This document shows positions 12,601-24,600 of a stretch of DNA of 64,000 bases, one piece after another. This stretch comes from Tubulanus polymorphus (taxonomy: Eukaryota; Nemertea; Palaeonemertea; Tubulaniformes; Tubulanidae), in the NCBI RefSeq assembly GCF_964204645.1, contig NC_134028.1, positions 1,054,001-1,118,000 on the forward strand, given 5' to 3'. Made by a program: the position numbers and the translations under genes. The stretch's first letter is position 1, and each line of letters starts with the position of its first letter. Under the pieces are notes generated by a model that made no database searches, was not told the origin of the DNA, and saw only the letters and a list, made by a program, of their open reading frames with translations.

Positions 12601-15600
12601 CAAGACAGCGTAGATACAAATATTGAATTGAGAATAAAAATAGAGAACATAATTTTTAACATTCGCAGAGAACAAAATGAGAGAAAGATGACAGCAATTT
12701 TGTGTTGTAGTTGCGCATGATAATTATGATAATAAGCTGAAAGTAAAAGCAAAATACGACACAAAGCTAAATCTCCTCCTCCTTAATGAAGCTCAGATTC
12801 AGAACAGAGTTTATTTCTGTTTATGAAACCCAAAGAGCGAAGGACAAAATAATTTCAATAATAAGGAACTTGATTAAAATGTTTACACAAATTCTCGACG
12901 ATAAAACAATAAATAAAAGAAAGAAATGAGTGAAAATCGTACCATTATTTTCGGGGAAGGCATCGGGCTTCTTTTCATCGGAGTTCGTGGATTTCGTTGA
13001 ACTCTTATTTTCACCTCATTCGGAGTCGAACGCAATAAATTCACGGCATCAAAATGAGTTAAATTCGTCATATCGCGACCGTTCACCTAGAAATAATCAA
13101 ACCAAACACTTGTGTGAGGATAATAAGAGAAACAGTGCGAGTGCTAGACCTGTGTCCGGTGTGAATGTATGCAAATGAATGTAGAGAACATTTGAGGGAC
13201 TTTCATAAGATTTTCAGAGCTGGTCAGATCGAGATCAGGCCCGTAGCGTCAGAGATACGATCATAGGTTCAGTTTTAATGTCGGTGGAAATGAGTGAGGG
13301 TCTGAGGCTCTCCTCCGAACCCTCCCCCACGCTACAGGCACATTGTCTCCAGTATTATTCACTGAGTATTGTATCATATCCTGTCATTGAACCAATTAAA
13401 CCAGCCGTGATTAACGGGAGCCGTGATTAACGGGAGTGAAGCAGGAATGAAGCAGGAATGAAGCAGGATTGGAGCAGGGGATTGATTACCATGATGATTT
13501 TATCGCCCGGCTGCAGCTGTCCGTTAGAAAGCGCCGGCTCTTGAACAATCTCTTTCACGTAACAACCGTTAGTCGTGTTTCCACCACCGGCGACTTTAAA
13601 CCCGAGACCTCCGCCATCCGGTTTAACGAGCGTCACTTCTATTTCCTGATTCACATAAAAATAAAATATATCCTTTAAGTTCAATTCCAGAATTAATGAA
13701 TGTTATATGAATATAAATACACCAGTGTTTTACATATGAATATATGCATACAGTAGAGACGGATCAATATTATTGATATTTTCGTTTAAGCGTAAAAAGA
13801 CCAATTATATCCGATATAGAATATCGTACTAATCATAATACTAATACACGTGAGCATTAAATAGTAATCTTACTCCTTCTTTCAATCGTTCATCATTAAT
13901 TAAGTTTCCCGATGGATCAGGTGCGTTCTGTAGTGCATCGGGTGCATTCTCTGGTGCAGATGCTTGTTTCTCTTCGACGTGTTCGTTGAAATCTACTTGT
14001 ATCGATCGTTGTCCGATTTCTGATGACGTCACGGAGTAATCAGTCGTCGGGGTTGACGGCACCCCTTCTGTCTGATGGCTGAACAATTCCAGTAAATCGG
14101 GGTCGGTGCTTTGAAATAATGATTGTTGTTGTCGAGATGAGCTACTCGGTATAACCGGGGGAGACGGTGCGAGGCGTTTCTGATTATTCTGTTGTATGTC
14201 GTCTGCTAGGGGTGGGGAAGGTGCGTCAGCTAGGGGTGGGGAAGGTGCAATCCGTTTCTGTATATGCACCGGTGATACAGTCTGAAATATCAAATACTTT
14301 CTATTATAATAATGCGTCAATTTGTATAACCTCTGGTTTCATTCAAGAAATGTTCACCAGGACCCGGTTCCACAGTTGTGAGTTAGAGTTAACTCTGAGT
14401 TAAAGTAAGTTCATTTTCAATGAGTTAACTCCGAGTTGAATCTTAACTCGGAACTGTGGAAATGGACCCAGCACTTTTTGGGTGGAAGTGGAACTGCAGT
14501 CCATCCGCTTTACAGAAAAGCAGATGTTTGTGTTTAAATGTGCTGAGGTCATCAATTTTCTGAATCCAAAGAATTCCACATGGATGAAACAATAGATTGG
14601 AAATGATTTCCAATAAAAATGTCAAAGTTCTAACAAAAATATCAACATTGATATCTAAATATACAGACCTTGTTCGCTGTTTTATTATTATCAGTAACAT
14701 CGAACTGAGGTCGACACAACTTCATTTCAACATCGTCACCGGCATTCTTTAAAACATGCGTAACTTCCTACAAATATGAATACAACATTAGCACTATTAG
14801 CGACCTCATAGGGAGACTTCATGTATGACATAGTCCATCTTTGATTACTTCATTAGATGTAGTTAACCTGCAGTAAACATGAAGACAGATTGTACTTAGG
14901 TAGGTTAATCAATTTTATTAGAAATAAGAGCTTTCACTTCTAGTAGATAAATTTGCTTCATCCATCGGGAAAATGAGTTGATTATCTAATGAAGCTACAA
15001 TAATGACTACATTAGTAGCTACCAAAAGGTTGTATTTCTAATAAAATCAGTTCACCTACACAGAACATGTACCGTACAAGCAGTGTTCACGTTTATTGGT
15101 TTGACAATGAATCTAATATACTAACAGTAATAGACAATCCTTTCAGTTTAACACCGTTGACTTCTAGTAAAACATCTCCGACCTGCATCTCTTTACAGCT
15201 CGCCGCTGGACCGACTGGAAATATTCTCTTCACGCGAGGTACAGCTAACTGTCCGTGACCCGGTTGACATTCGTGATCGGCGACCAACGCGAATCCGAGT
15301 CCGTGACTGTCTTTCTTCAAATCAACCGTAAAAACGTTATCTGAAAAAATACATAGGTTACAAACGTTTAAAAATATGAAATCATTAACGCCAAGTCCAA
15401 ACTTTAATAATTCATTTGAATGTTTATGTTGAATCTGAACTTGTTTGAATTGTAACAACAGGAGGGACAATTAGTTTAACAAACCTTTATTAACGAACGA
15501 GTAATCTTTCACTGAACTGGGAGTGGGTGATGATAGATTAGATGATGGAGTGTTTGATGAAGTTCCCATTGATCCGACGGAGTTTGTTTTAGCAGACGCA

Positions 15601-18600
15601 GGTATACCCCGTTCCACTAATAAATGATTTATATCCGGAGTGTCGCGTAATAATTCGACAGCTTGACGATGAGTTACGTTCGTTAATTCGGTTTCATTCA
15701 CTTTTAAAATTCTATCACCTGAAATAATCATATTTGAAATATCTTAAAACCAGTGCGTGAAGGTCAAGGAGAGAGGGAGGAGTGAGAGGTAGAGGGAGGA
15801 GAGAGGGAGGGGAAGTGGAGGAAGGAGAGAGAGTGATGGGGGGCAGGGGAGTGAGAGGTAGAGAGGAGGTAAAGGAGAGGAGGTGGGGGAGAGGAGGTGG
15901 GGGAGAGGAGGAGAGGAGGTAGAGAATGAATTTACCGACTAATATTCGGCCGTCTGTTTGCGCCGCTCCACCAGGAACTAAAGATTTCACGTAAATTCCA
16001 CCGTGTTTAACACTAGTATTAACTCCACCAGTAACGTTTAATCCAAGACTGTTGTTTAATTTCTCGAGGGTCAATGAGTACGTATCTCCAGGTTTCAGAT
16101 CGCTATTGATCACGTCTCGTTGGTAATGAGTCTCAACTGGTGATATGGCTGTAAATATAAAATTCAACACTTCAGGACCAGGTTCCATAGTCTTAAGTCT
16201 AAGCCATGACTTTAGAACCAGCCCCAGGGCTAACTTCTGTAAAGGCTTAGGTTTAAGACTAGTACAAGAACTTGGTTCTAAATTCCCTGATTTTTCTGGG
16301 AATTTACTGTAAGAACTCGAATACTCACATACTCCAGCTGTGATCTCTCTTTCTCGAACCGGTTCAGACTCAAATCGATTTAAATCGGCCGCCGGAGTTG
16401 TCGTGTTGCGACCACCGAACGATCGGTGATCTTTACCGTTAATAATCACATCTAAATCATCATCGTACGACTTCGACAGATCGTACGGTTCATAGTGACT
16501 CGTATAGTTCAATAATCGATCTGGTATTGACGTCTTCTTTAATTCATCAGGAGCCATCCTCTCTTCAACCGTCGCTGCTACAGGAGCCATCCTCTCATCA
16601 ACCGCTGATGGGGAGTTATGTTGAAACTGTAGCGGGTGCGTTATTAGATTATTTGGAATGCCTGGACTCGTCACCGGACTCATCGCCGGACTCATTCCTC
16701 GGTTCCTCATTAATTCGATGACGTCCAGTTTCGGATCAGGATGAATCGGTTGTGATAAGAGAAGTTGAACGGGATTTGGTGAGTCACGGATCAACTCAAC
16801 CGCTTTATAGTGCGGTAATCCTTCTAAACTCTGCCCGTTTATAGCTATAATCCGATCGCCCGGATGTACTCGCCCGTCCAGATCGGCCGGGCCCGCGGGC
16901 GTCACTGATTTAACAAATATTCCTAAATCGAGACGACTAGTATTCTCACCCCCGACGATTGTGATTCCGATTCCATGTTTTACGTCTCTCTCTAAATCTA
17001 TCAGAACCACTTTACGTTCAGGACCTTCAATCGATGGCAATTCTTCAAATCGTTCTTTCAAGGTGTCTGAAATATGAGATTTTAAATGCTGCATATAGAA
17101 TAGAGTTTGAGAGGCAGCAACACCAGTAACTCCAGGTATCCCACCAGATGGCGCAACGAGCACTCAGTCTCACGTTGTTAAAATGAGTTTACTAGCAGTC
17201 AACTGAATGGAAGTTTTAGGCTCCTGGAATCCATACCTTATACCGAGACCCGCCTCGTGATTATTTTCATTTAAGTGAAAAGTTTATCAAATTCTAATTG
17301 AAATGTTTAAGAAATTGAACACCTTGGACCGAGTGACTACAAGCATCGCTAGGCAGAATCGCCACAGTCGTTTTGTAGATTTCCCATTGCAAGAACACAC
17401 TTTAAACACCGTCAAACTTAATAGTAAAATCTGAACATCTCAGTTTTAATCAATATTTTAAACGTACCATTAATTGTAGAGTCGTTCAATGATGAAGCAG
17501 GAAATAAACTACGATCATCGGATTTCAAACTCGATTCTAACAGAAAATAAACAAAAAACCAATACAAAATAGCTCTAAAATTACACACAAAACTCAATTA
17601 AAACAGTTTCTAGATATCAGAACAGGAAACTTGATGACAAGTCTTACCTACGACATAAGCACCTCTAGCTGCAGCTGGTGCTGCTGCAGCTGGTGTTGCT
17701 GCAGCTGGTGCTGCTGCAGCTGGTGGTGCTGTTGAAGGATTAACGGTTTTATCGACAGTAACATTCTGTTGTATAACACGTGGAGTCGATTCATCATCCT
17801 CCCCATCATCTTCATTAGACGAATGATCCTGGAAATCATCTATATCGCTGTCGACAGAAAGACAATATCAGAAATCAAGACATCGAACCTCAACTCTCAG
17901 TTTAATGATACATACTAATCTGCAGGAGGAATGTAAAGTAGATGTCTATTTCTAATATCTGATTGAGCGGCTGCAGCGCTGACCGGTCCTAAACGCTCGG
18001 GGAAGATCTGTTTCGGTATATGATCCGGTTCGTCTACACCCTTAGAATTACCATTCATCTGAGGAGCAAACAAGTAAAAATAGTTTCTAAAATCCTCAAC
18101 TCAAATAGAACTAGGAGTTGGATAATAGAAGATATCTGTATCAAATGAATGAAGGAAGTTCTACAGAAAGTTGTTCTTCGTGCCTCTGGAACTTCCAACA
18201 ATCTATCCCACTAATAATCAATGAATTGAGAAGAGTTCAGGACACATTTAATAAAGGCCTATCCACATAATACTTAACTAAGCTGTAAAACAAGCACATT
18301 TGAACTGTTGCATATAGGATACTTTCATTATATAAATAACATTTATCATCTATTATAAATCTCCCTGATTTTTAAAACTATGATATGCTTTTATTCTACA
18401 AGTACAAATGATTATTTTAGAGCTTTTTTCCACAATATTCATTTCATACACTTTTAAATGGTCTGAAAGAATGCAGGTCTAGAAAACCTAACACTAGATT
18501 TCTACTTCAGTTCTTATCCAAACCCCGGGATCCCAACTAAAACCAGGGTTCGACATTATTTCCCCTTCACCATAAATTCCCTGATTAAATTAAGTAATTA

Positions 18601-21600
18601 ATATCTTAAGTGGGAGATGTTACTTCTAGTTTATCAAGGTTCAGTAAACCTCATATTCTGAATCTCACTAATGTATACAAGTGGTTTCCTGATGTAAATA
18701 AACAGGTCACACGCTTTACCCTAACCCTAGCTTCTGATTGGTCAGAGCTGGCCACATGGTATGCAAATTACCAACATGCTTAACCCTAACCCTAGCTACT
18801 GATTGGTCAGAGCAGGTCACCTGATAAACAAGACCACATGGTAACCCTAACCCTAGCTTCTGATTGGTAAGAGCTGGCCACATGGTATGCAAATTACCAA
18901 CATGCTTAACACTAACCCTAGCTACTGATTGGTCAGAGCAGGTCACCTGATAAACAAGACCACATGGTAACCCTAACCCTAGCTTCTGATTGGTAAGAGC
19001 TGGCCACATGGTATGCAAATTACCAACATGCTTAACCCTAACCCTAGCTGATTGGTCAGAGAAGGTCACATAGTGTAAACAAACAGACAACACTCGTTGT
19101 ATGGCTAAAATGTGAACATCAATCGATTTGGATTTCTGTTGATCTTGAGATGAATTCCGAAAGTTTCAAGTATGAATCTGCGAACTCGATATTACAACAG
19201 TTGAGATGATTAAAATAATGAGACAGGTAAAAGATTGTCAGGGGATTGGCTAAAATAATCTCACAAGATTTATTCGAGTAGTTATTCCCTATCACTCATT
19301 ATATAGAGATTTGAAGCTTACCTTGCTGGGTACATTGTCTTCATCATTACTAGAATAATCCTCAAACTCTTGCGGAGGATGTTGAATATTTGAACCCTGT
19401 TTCTGATAAGCTTTCTCCGCGTTTGCTAACAGTTCCGGTGTAATAAGGTCGGCCATCGTAGTTCGCGACAACATGCGTGTTTTAAATGAATGTTGATTTG
19501 TGCTGAATTGCAGTAAATACTGACCCCTGTGTGTCGTACAGAAAAAAAACAGGCTGTGAAAAAGTGTGAAAAAATTCTCCCGACCGGTGTCTGGGTTGAA
19601 ATTAGTAAATGCCTGACTGAGATGTTGTCTCTCCCAGTAACTTTCTAAGTTAACCTGTATCTACTGAATGCCTTATTCCCATAAATTGAAATTACCCTAT
19701 ACCTCAATAATTAACGAGCAAAAGCTGAAAATAATCAACCTCAATAAAAGCAGAATTTCAAATATATCATACTTACTTCCTATAACTATCTGTATAATAA
19801 CTCAATTTTCCAACTTTCAGATTTTTTGATTCCGATTTCGGTAAAACTGAAAACCTGCGACGATTAAAGGATAGTTTCTGCGTTTGCGACCACGGATGAC
19901 GATGTATCATGATACGCGTATCGCCCTGTAATTCGGCGAGGATGATACCCTCGGTGCTGATACCGACCCACGCCGGTTGATGACGCTCGGACTTACTCTG
20001 AAAATATCGTAGATCATGAGATAAAAACCGCAGCCAGATTCAACAAATCACGTTCACTGTCGCTTTTTCCTCCCACTTGGCAGCGGAAGTTTTAACGGAA
20101 GCAATTTGTAATAATTTGTATTTATTGTTGTTGAAAGTTGTTAAACTTCCTGGTTGAATATATTTCAGTTTTACGAATAGCTTTCATAAAATTAAATAAA
20201 CCTCAGCTGAAACATTATCAATAGAATGAATAGAAACTGGAATCAGGCAGTAGGACACAATCAGCTCTAACAGGAAGGAGTGGTCATACTCACTAGACAA
20301 ACAAATTATTGCTACAAATTTTCCCATATTGACGAGGCAATTTTTCAGAATGAATCTGTTCGAATCTCTGAAGGGGAGAGGTTCAGTTAGAATACAGTAG
20401 AAATCACTCAGTGATAACTTGAATAATGAAAAATCCCACAATTGACTGAATACATGCAGAAAAAGTTTATCATTCTGACAGTGTTGAGATTTACCGCTGT
20501 ATCTAATTCCCATCTTCACAGGAACAGTAATCATCAAATAGATTGAGATATCATCAATTGTGAGATAACTCATCATCAACTACACTGAGAATCTCTATAT
20601 CAGTTTTCATACCTTGTATACTTTATAGAAATGGACTCCGTATTCTGATAATTGCATGACCTCTTTAATGAAACGTATTTCAGCTTCGTTCTCCGAGAGT
20701 CCGTTGTGTATTTTATGCATAGCAGGCAGACGATCGCGACCGTATCCCTGACCGACTCGCCGTACGATACGTTGAGGTATATAGTGCTCGACGAGGAAAT
20801 AATTACGTCTGCACGTATTCGGGTCGTAATCTCCGTATTCGGCTTGTAACGCCAGCGCTGATATATCCAACGCGTCGTCCTCGTTACACTGTACACGCTC
20901 TTCTAGAATATCTCTACGCAGCTGTATGTACAGTAAATGTTTCGTCGTTGGATGCCTGAAAGATTAAATGATTATTAGACACTGGGTTTTCAAGCGTCAA
21001 CTGAATGGAATACCGGCAAGGCGAAGCGAGGCTAGTGGCACTGGGTTACCGCGCTTCAATTTCTTCTACATTTCAATAAACTTCGAGTCAAATTTTCCGA
21101 TAAGTAAATCAATTTTCAGTGAAATCAATACCACACACTGAGTGAGAAAGGAAATCTTAAATCAATTCGATGTCGACTCGTTTGATAATTTCCGCATTTG
21201 GAAGCCTAAAAATAATGTTCAAATTTCATCGAAAATGAACTGATTTTCACTACGAGTAACCCGGTGATTTGTTGCGCCATCTGGTGTTGCCGGTATCCCA
21301 TTGAGCCAAACAACTCCAGATTCATCTACTGTATACAACTGCTGTACATTTAGTGGAAAACTCACTTCAATGCTTCGATGTCATTCGTGTAGAATTTCAC
21401 ACGGAAAAATAACGTAAACGAACTTTTACTGTGTATCGTTTTACTTTCCTTCCAAGAAGGTGGCGCCACCTTCGATAACTTTGTGTTACTATCCAGAAAC
21501 ACGTGTTCGCCGTCTGAAAACAAAAACGCAATCAGAATATTGATTAATCTTTCTACAATTTTCACTCAAAATATGATAAAATGCAGCCGAGACTGTTTAC

Positions 21601-24600
21601 CTTGGATGTAGGTCAACCCGAAATAAAAATGTTCGACCAAACCGAGATGTGTAACTATGACGCTATAAAGCTGTTTAGTCGTAACGCTAGGATCACAGTT
21701 TATATCGATCACTTCTCCCGTTAATAGATGAACGGCTACTGGCTTCGTGTGAGGTGTTTGTTTTACATGCTGAAATATAAATATTCATTTGAGAATTGAG
21801 TGATTTTAAACAGTTTGATAACTCTGTGATAAATGCTTCAGATTCCGTGTTTACCTCTGATACTGGCATCTCTAGTCTGATATGTGGCTCTTGACTCTTA
21901 GCGATGAACTCCGGCCCAAAAAATGACTGAAATAAATACGTATCACATTTCATCGATCTTTATTTTACATCATGAGAGTTTCATGAGCTGAGTTAGAATG
22001 GAGAATTTCAAAGAATTGTTTACCTTATTTTTTGAATTGTTAGTTGTTTGTGGAACGGGTGGAACTGGTATCGGTGGAGCTCGTCGTTTACTGGATAAAC
22101 GTTTTTGAAGTCGCGGTGGAATCTGCGCGAGGTCGGGAGAATCGCGACCTCGATTCGCGTTAACGGCTCTCGCGTAGTCCGGCGGAGCGACGACCGGTTC
22201 CTGCGCTCGTAATTCAGGCATCGACGAGAAATCGTTATAAAATCGTTTTGAATTCGGTGAATGTTTAACGTCGTCGTCGCGGAATATTCCCGGTTGTGAT
22301 AGAGGTAACGGTAAACTGAACTCGCTGTCTTCATCCGGCGAGATATCTCTACGCATCCGTAGCGCCACCTGGGAGCCATACTGCGCATTCAAATCAGGAC
22401 TAAATATACCTGTATCAAATAACAACAGATCAATATCGATTTGGCAAATAACAATTATTACGATAAGTTACAAATTCTGATCTAGTACTTAATGATTTCA
22501 AGGATTCAGTAAAATTATGAATACCCCGATAATTCTTCTCCAAAGCCTTTAAAATGATGGTAAATTTCTTAGGGTAAACTTCACATTCTGAATAAACTGA
22601 AATTAATCGTGATAAGCTATGATTGAAACAGGGTATGAGAGTAAAGTATTCACCTTGAATGAATGAGTTTTCTGATATCAAAGATCTCCTATCTGCGCCG
22701 ACGTCTGCGACATCTCCGTATTCAGATACTGATTGTACGCTACTCGTGTAACTATCTCCTGCGTGTTGATCATTGTCTCGTCTCAATCCGTATCTAACGG
22801 CGTCTAATCGTTTTTTACGTTCGTGTAACCGAGCGTAAACGCTACCGACCGTACTCGATATCGACGGATGACGTCCCGGTTGTAACGAGATGAACGACCG
22901 TACGTCTAGTTCGCTGCTGCGTCGCGCCGCCTGATTCCCCGCGCCCAGGTTCGGCATGCTACCACCGTGATGTTTCAACGCCCGGTGGTTGTAACGCGCG
23001 GGCACCGACTCTACCGAATGCTGTCGTAATGCCGAATCATAACCTCGATTACGACGAGAATGATGAGGTAGATTCCCGCCACGATTCGCGGAATCAAACG
23101 ATGAATCTAACGAATCTAAAACGGAGAAATAATCAAACTTAAAAAAAAAACCTACAATAGAGGGATCTAGTAACACGGCGCTATCGATACTTACTGTGTT
23201 TGGCGTTGCTGTAAGCTCCTCGACCGTGTGACCTCGATCTCGGTGGTAGTTTATCGCGAGCGGGAGGGGTACGACTGCGAGAGTGTCGCGGAGTCGTCTG
23301 AACGCTACGAGGAGTCGGGATTCGATCGGGATAGTGAAATGATTTCTCTACTTGATCTAACTGTAAACAAACAACGAAGTTTCTATGATCTATCTTATAT
23401 TGTCTATAACCTGTTTATTGGAATTATTACACTTTTGGAGTGAATCTAAATGAACTATTGTTTGTCTCTATTCAAATTGAGTCAAAGAAGACTTTTTACC
23501 AATCCTTCAAAAAACGATTGTTTATTCCGGTCGTATTAAGACCAATATGTACTCCAAGATATCAAGGTTACAGAAAATAAAGTATAGAAGACTTTAGGCG
23601 TAAGTGATTTTTCCAGGATTGTTGTCGGTTTGGTTAGAAATGAGTAACTTACGTTATGTGAGCTTCCCATAATCTGTTGATAGAGTTGAATAATTAGACC
23701 GGGGTATGGCATCTGACCCGTAAACCGGGGTCCTTGATTGCGACATTCCTGACAAAATACAAACAATTCATATCAAACGTTATAGTTGGAGGAATTCCAT
23801 ATAATTCGACTAATGATTTAAAGCAGGCGTCAATAAATAAAACAATAGCTGGGTTGATATTATCTCTCGCACACTACACATACATCTAGTGAGTGTGAAT
23901 CATCTATCAGTTCATCACACACCTGTTTATTAAGTATTAAACTATGTCGCCTGTGTAGGCATCGATATTTCACTCCCAGCTGATCAGAAATTCTCCGTTG
24001 AAAAAATTCAATGGCAAGGCTCAGTTTTATATATTCTAGAAAGTACATAACACTTTAGTGGTATCCCAGTTTGCCTTTGAAGTTACTTATTAAGAAAACA
24101 CATGAGAAATGGTGAAATCAGTAATTTCTTGTTTCTTCATGTTGGGGTAGTTTCATTTCAATTTTTAGAAGTCCTCTCGGGATATTGCTAAAACCTCAAA
24201 TGGAATTGTAAACTCACGTGTAAAAGATCGGCCAATGAAGGTCTGTGTACAGCTTGCTCTTCGCACATCGAATACAATAAAGAATCTAAAACGTGACTGA
24301 TCTTTGCATCCTGTAAAATATCAACATTTTTAGATGTCGCGACGAATGTTCGGTTCTGAGATGGATCTTCGATAGTTTTTACCTTGTTCGTAGAATTGAC
24401 GTCTGCGGCCGAATACAGAGTCATTCCTAATGAATAAACATACATCTGAAATAATAGAAAATAAAATCATAACCGTGAACTACAGATCATAATTCTGAAT
24501 CCAGTATCAATGATATTCACTATTCAGTTTAGATTTTTTGCAGCTAATGAAAACAATATTACGGCAGTAACCAACAACAACAGCTAAATCAAATATTAGA

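Larger units (their letters stand above)
10530..17066 (-). other. PTPN13: PDZ1-PDZ5 exons of the PTPN13-like gene
   Basis: Five PDZ domains that bind C-terminal peptides. PDZ1 lies in the exon 17066-16329 (carboxylate loop GIGITIVGG). PDZ2 lies in 16148-15485 (SLGLNVTGG), PDZ3 in 15340-14669 (GLGFALVAD), PDZ4 in 13645-12943 (GLGFKVAGG) and PDZ5 in 11225-10530 (GLGFGVAGG). PDZ2 to PDZ5 are each split by an intron, PDZ2, PDZ4 and PDZ5 just before or inside the conserved (V/G)DR..VNG segment. Linkers are Ser/Pro/Asp-rich; the 14281-13874 linker contains a duplicated ADAPSPPLAD phrase. Loop sequences and domain order match vertebrate PTPN13 position by position. Confidence 0.93.

Noticed and set aside
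15715-17163. Single 482-codon minus-strand exon
   Set aside because: It is two real PTPN13 exons (17066-16329 and 16148-15936) joined by read-through of a MITE-bearing intron and a stop-poor purine-rich intron. Splice sites and phases show the true limits.
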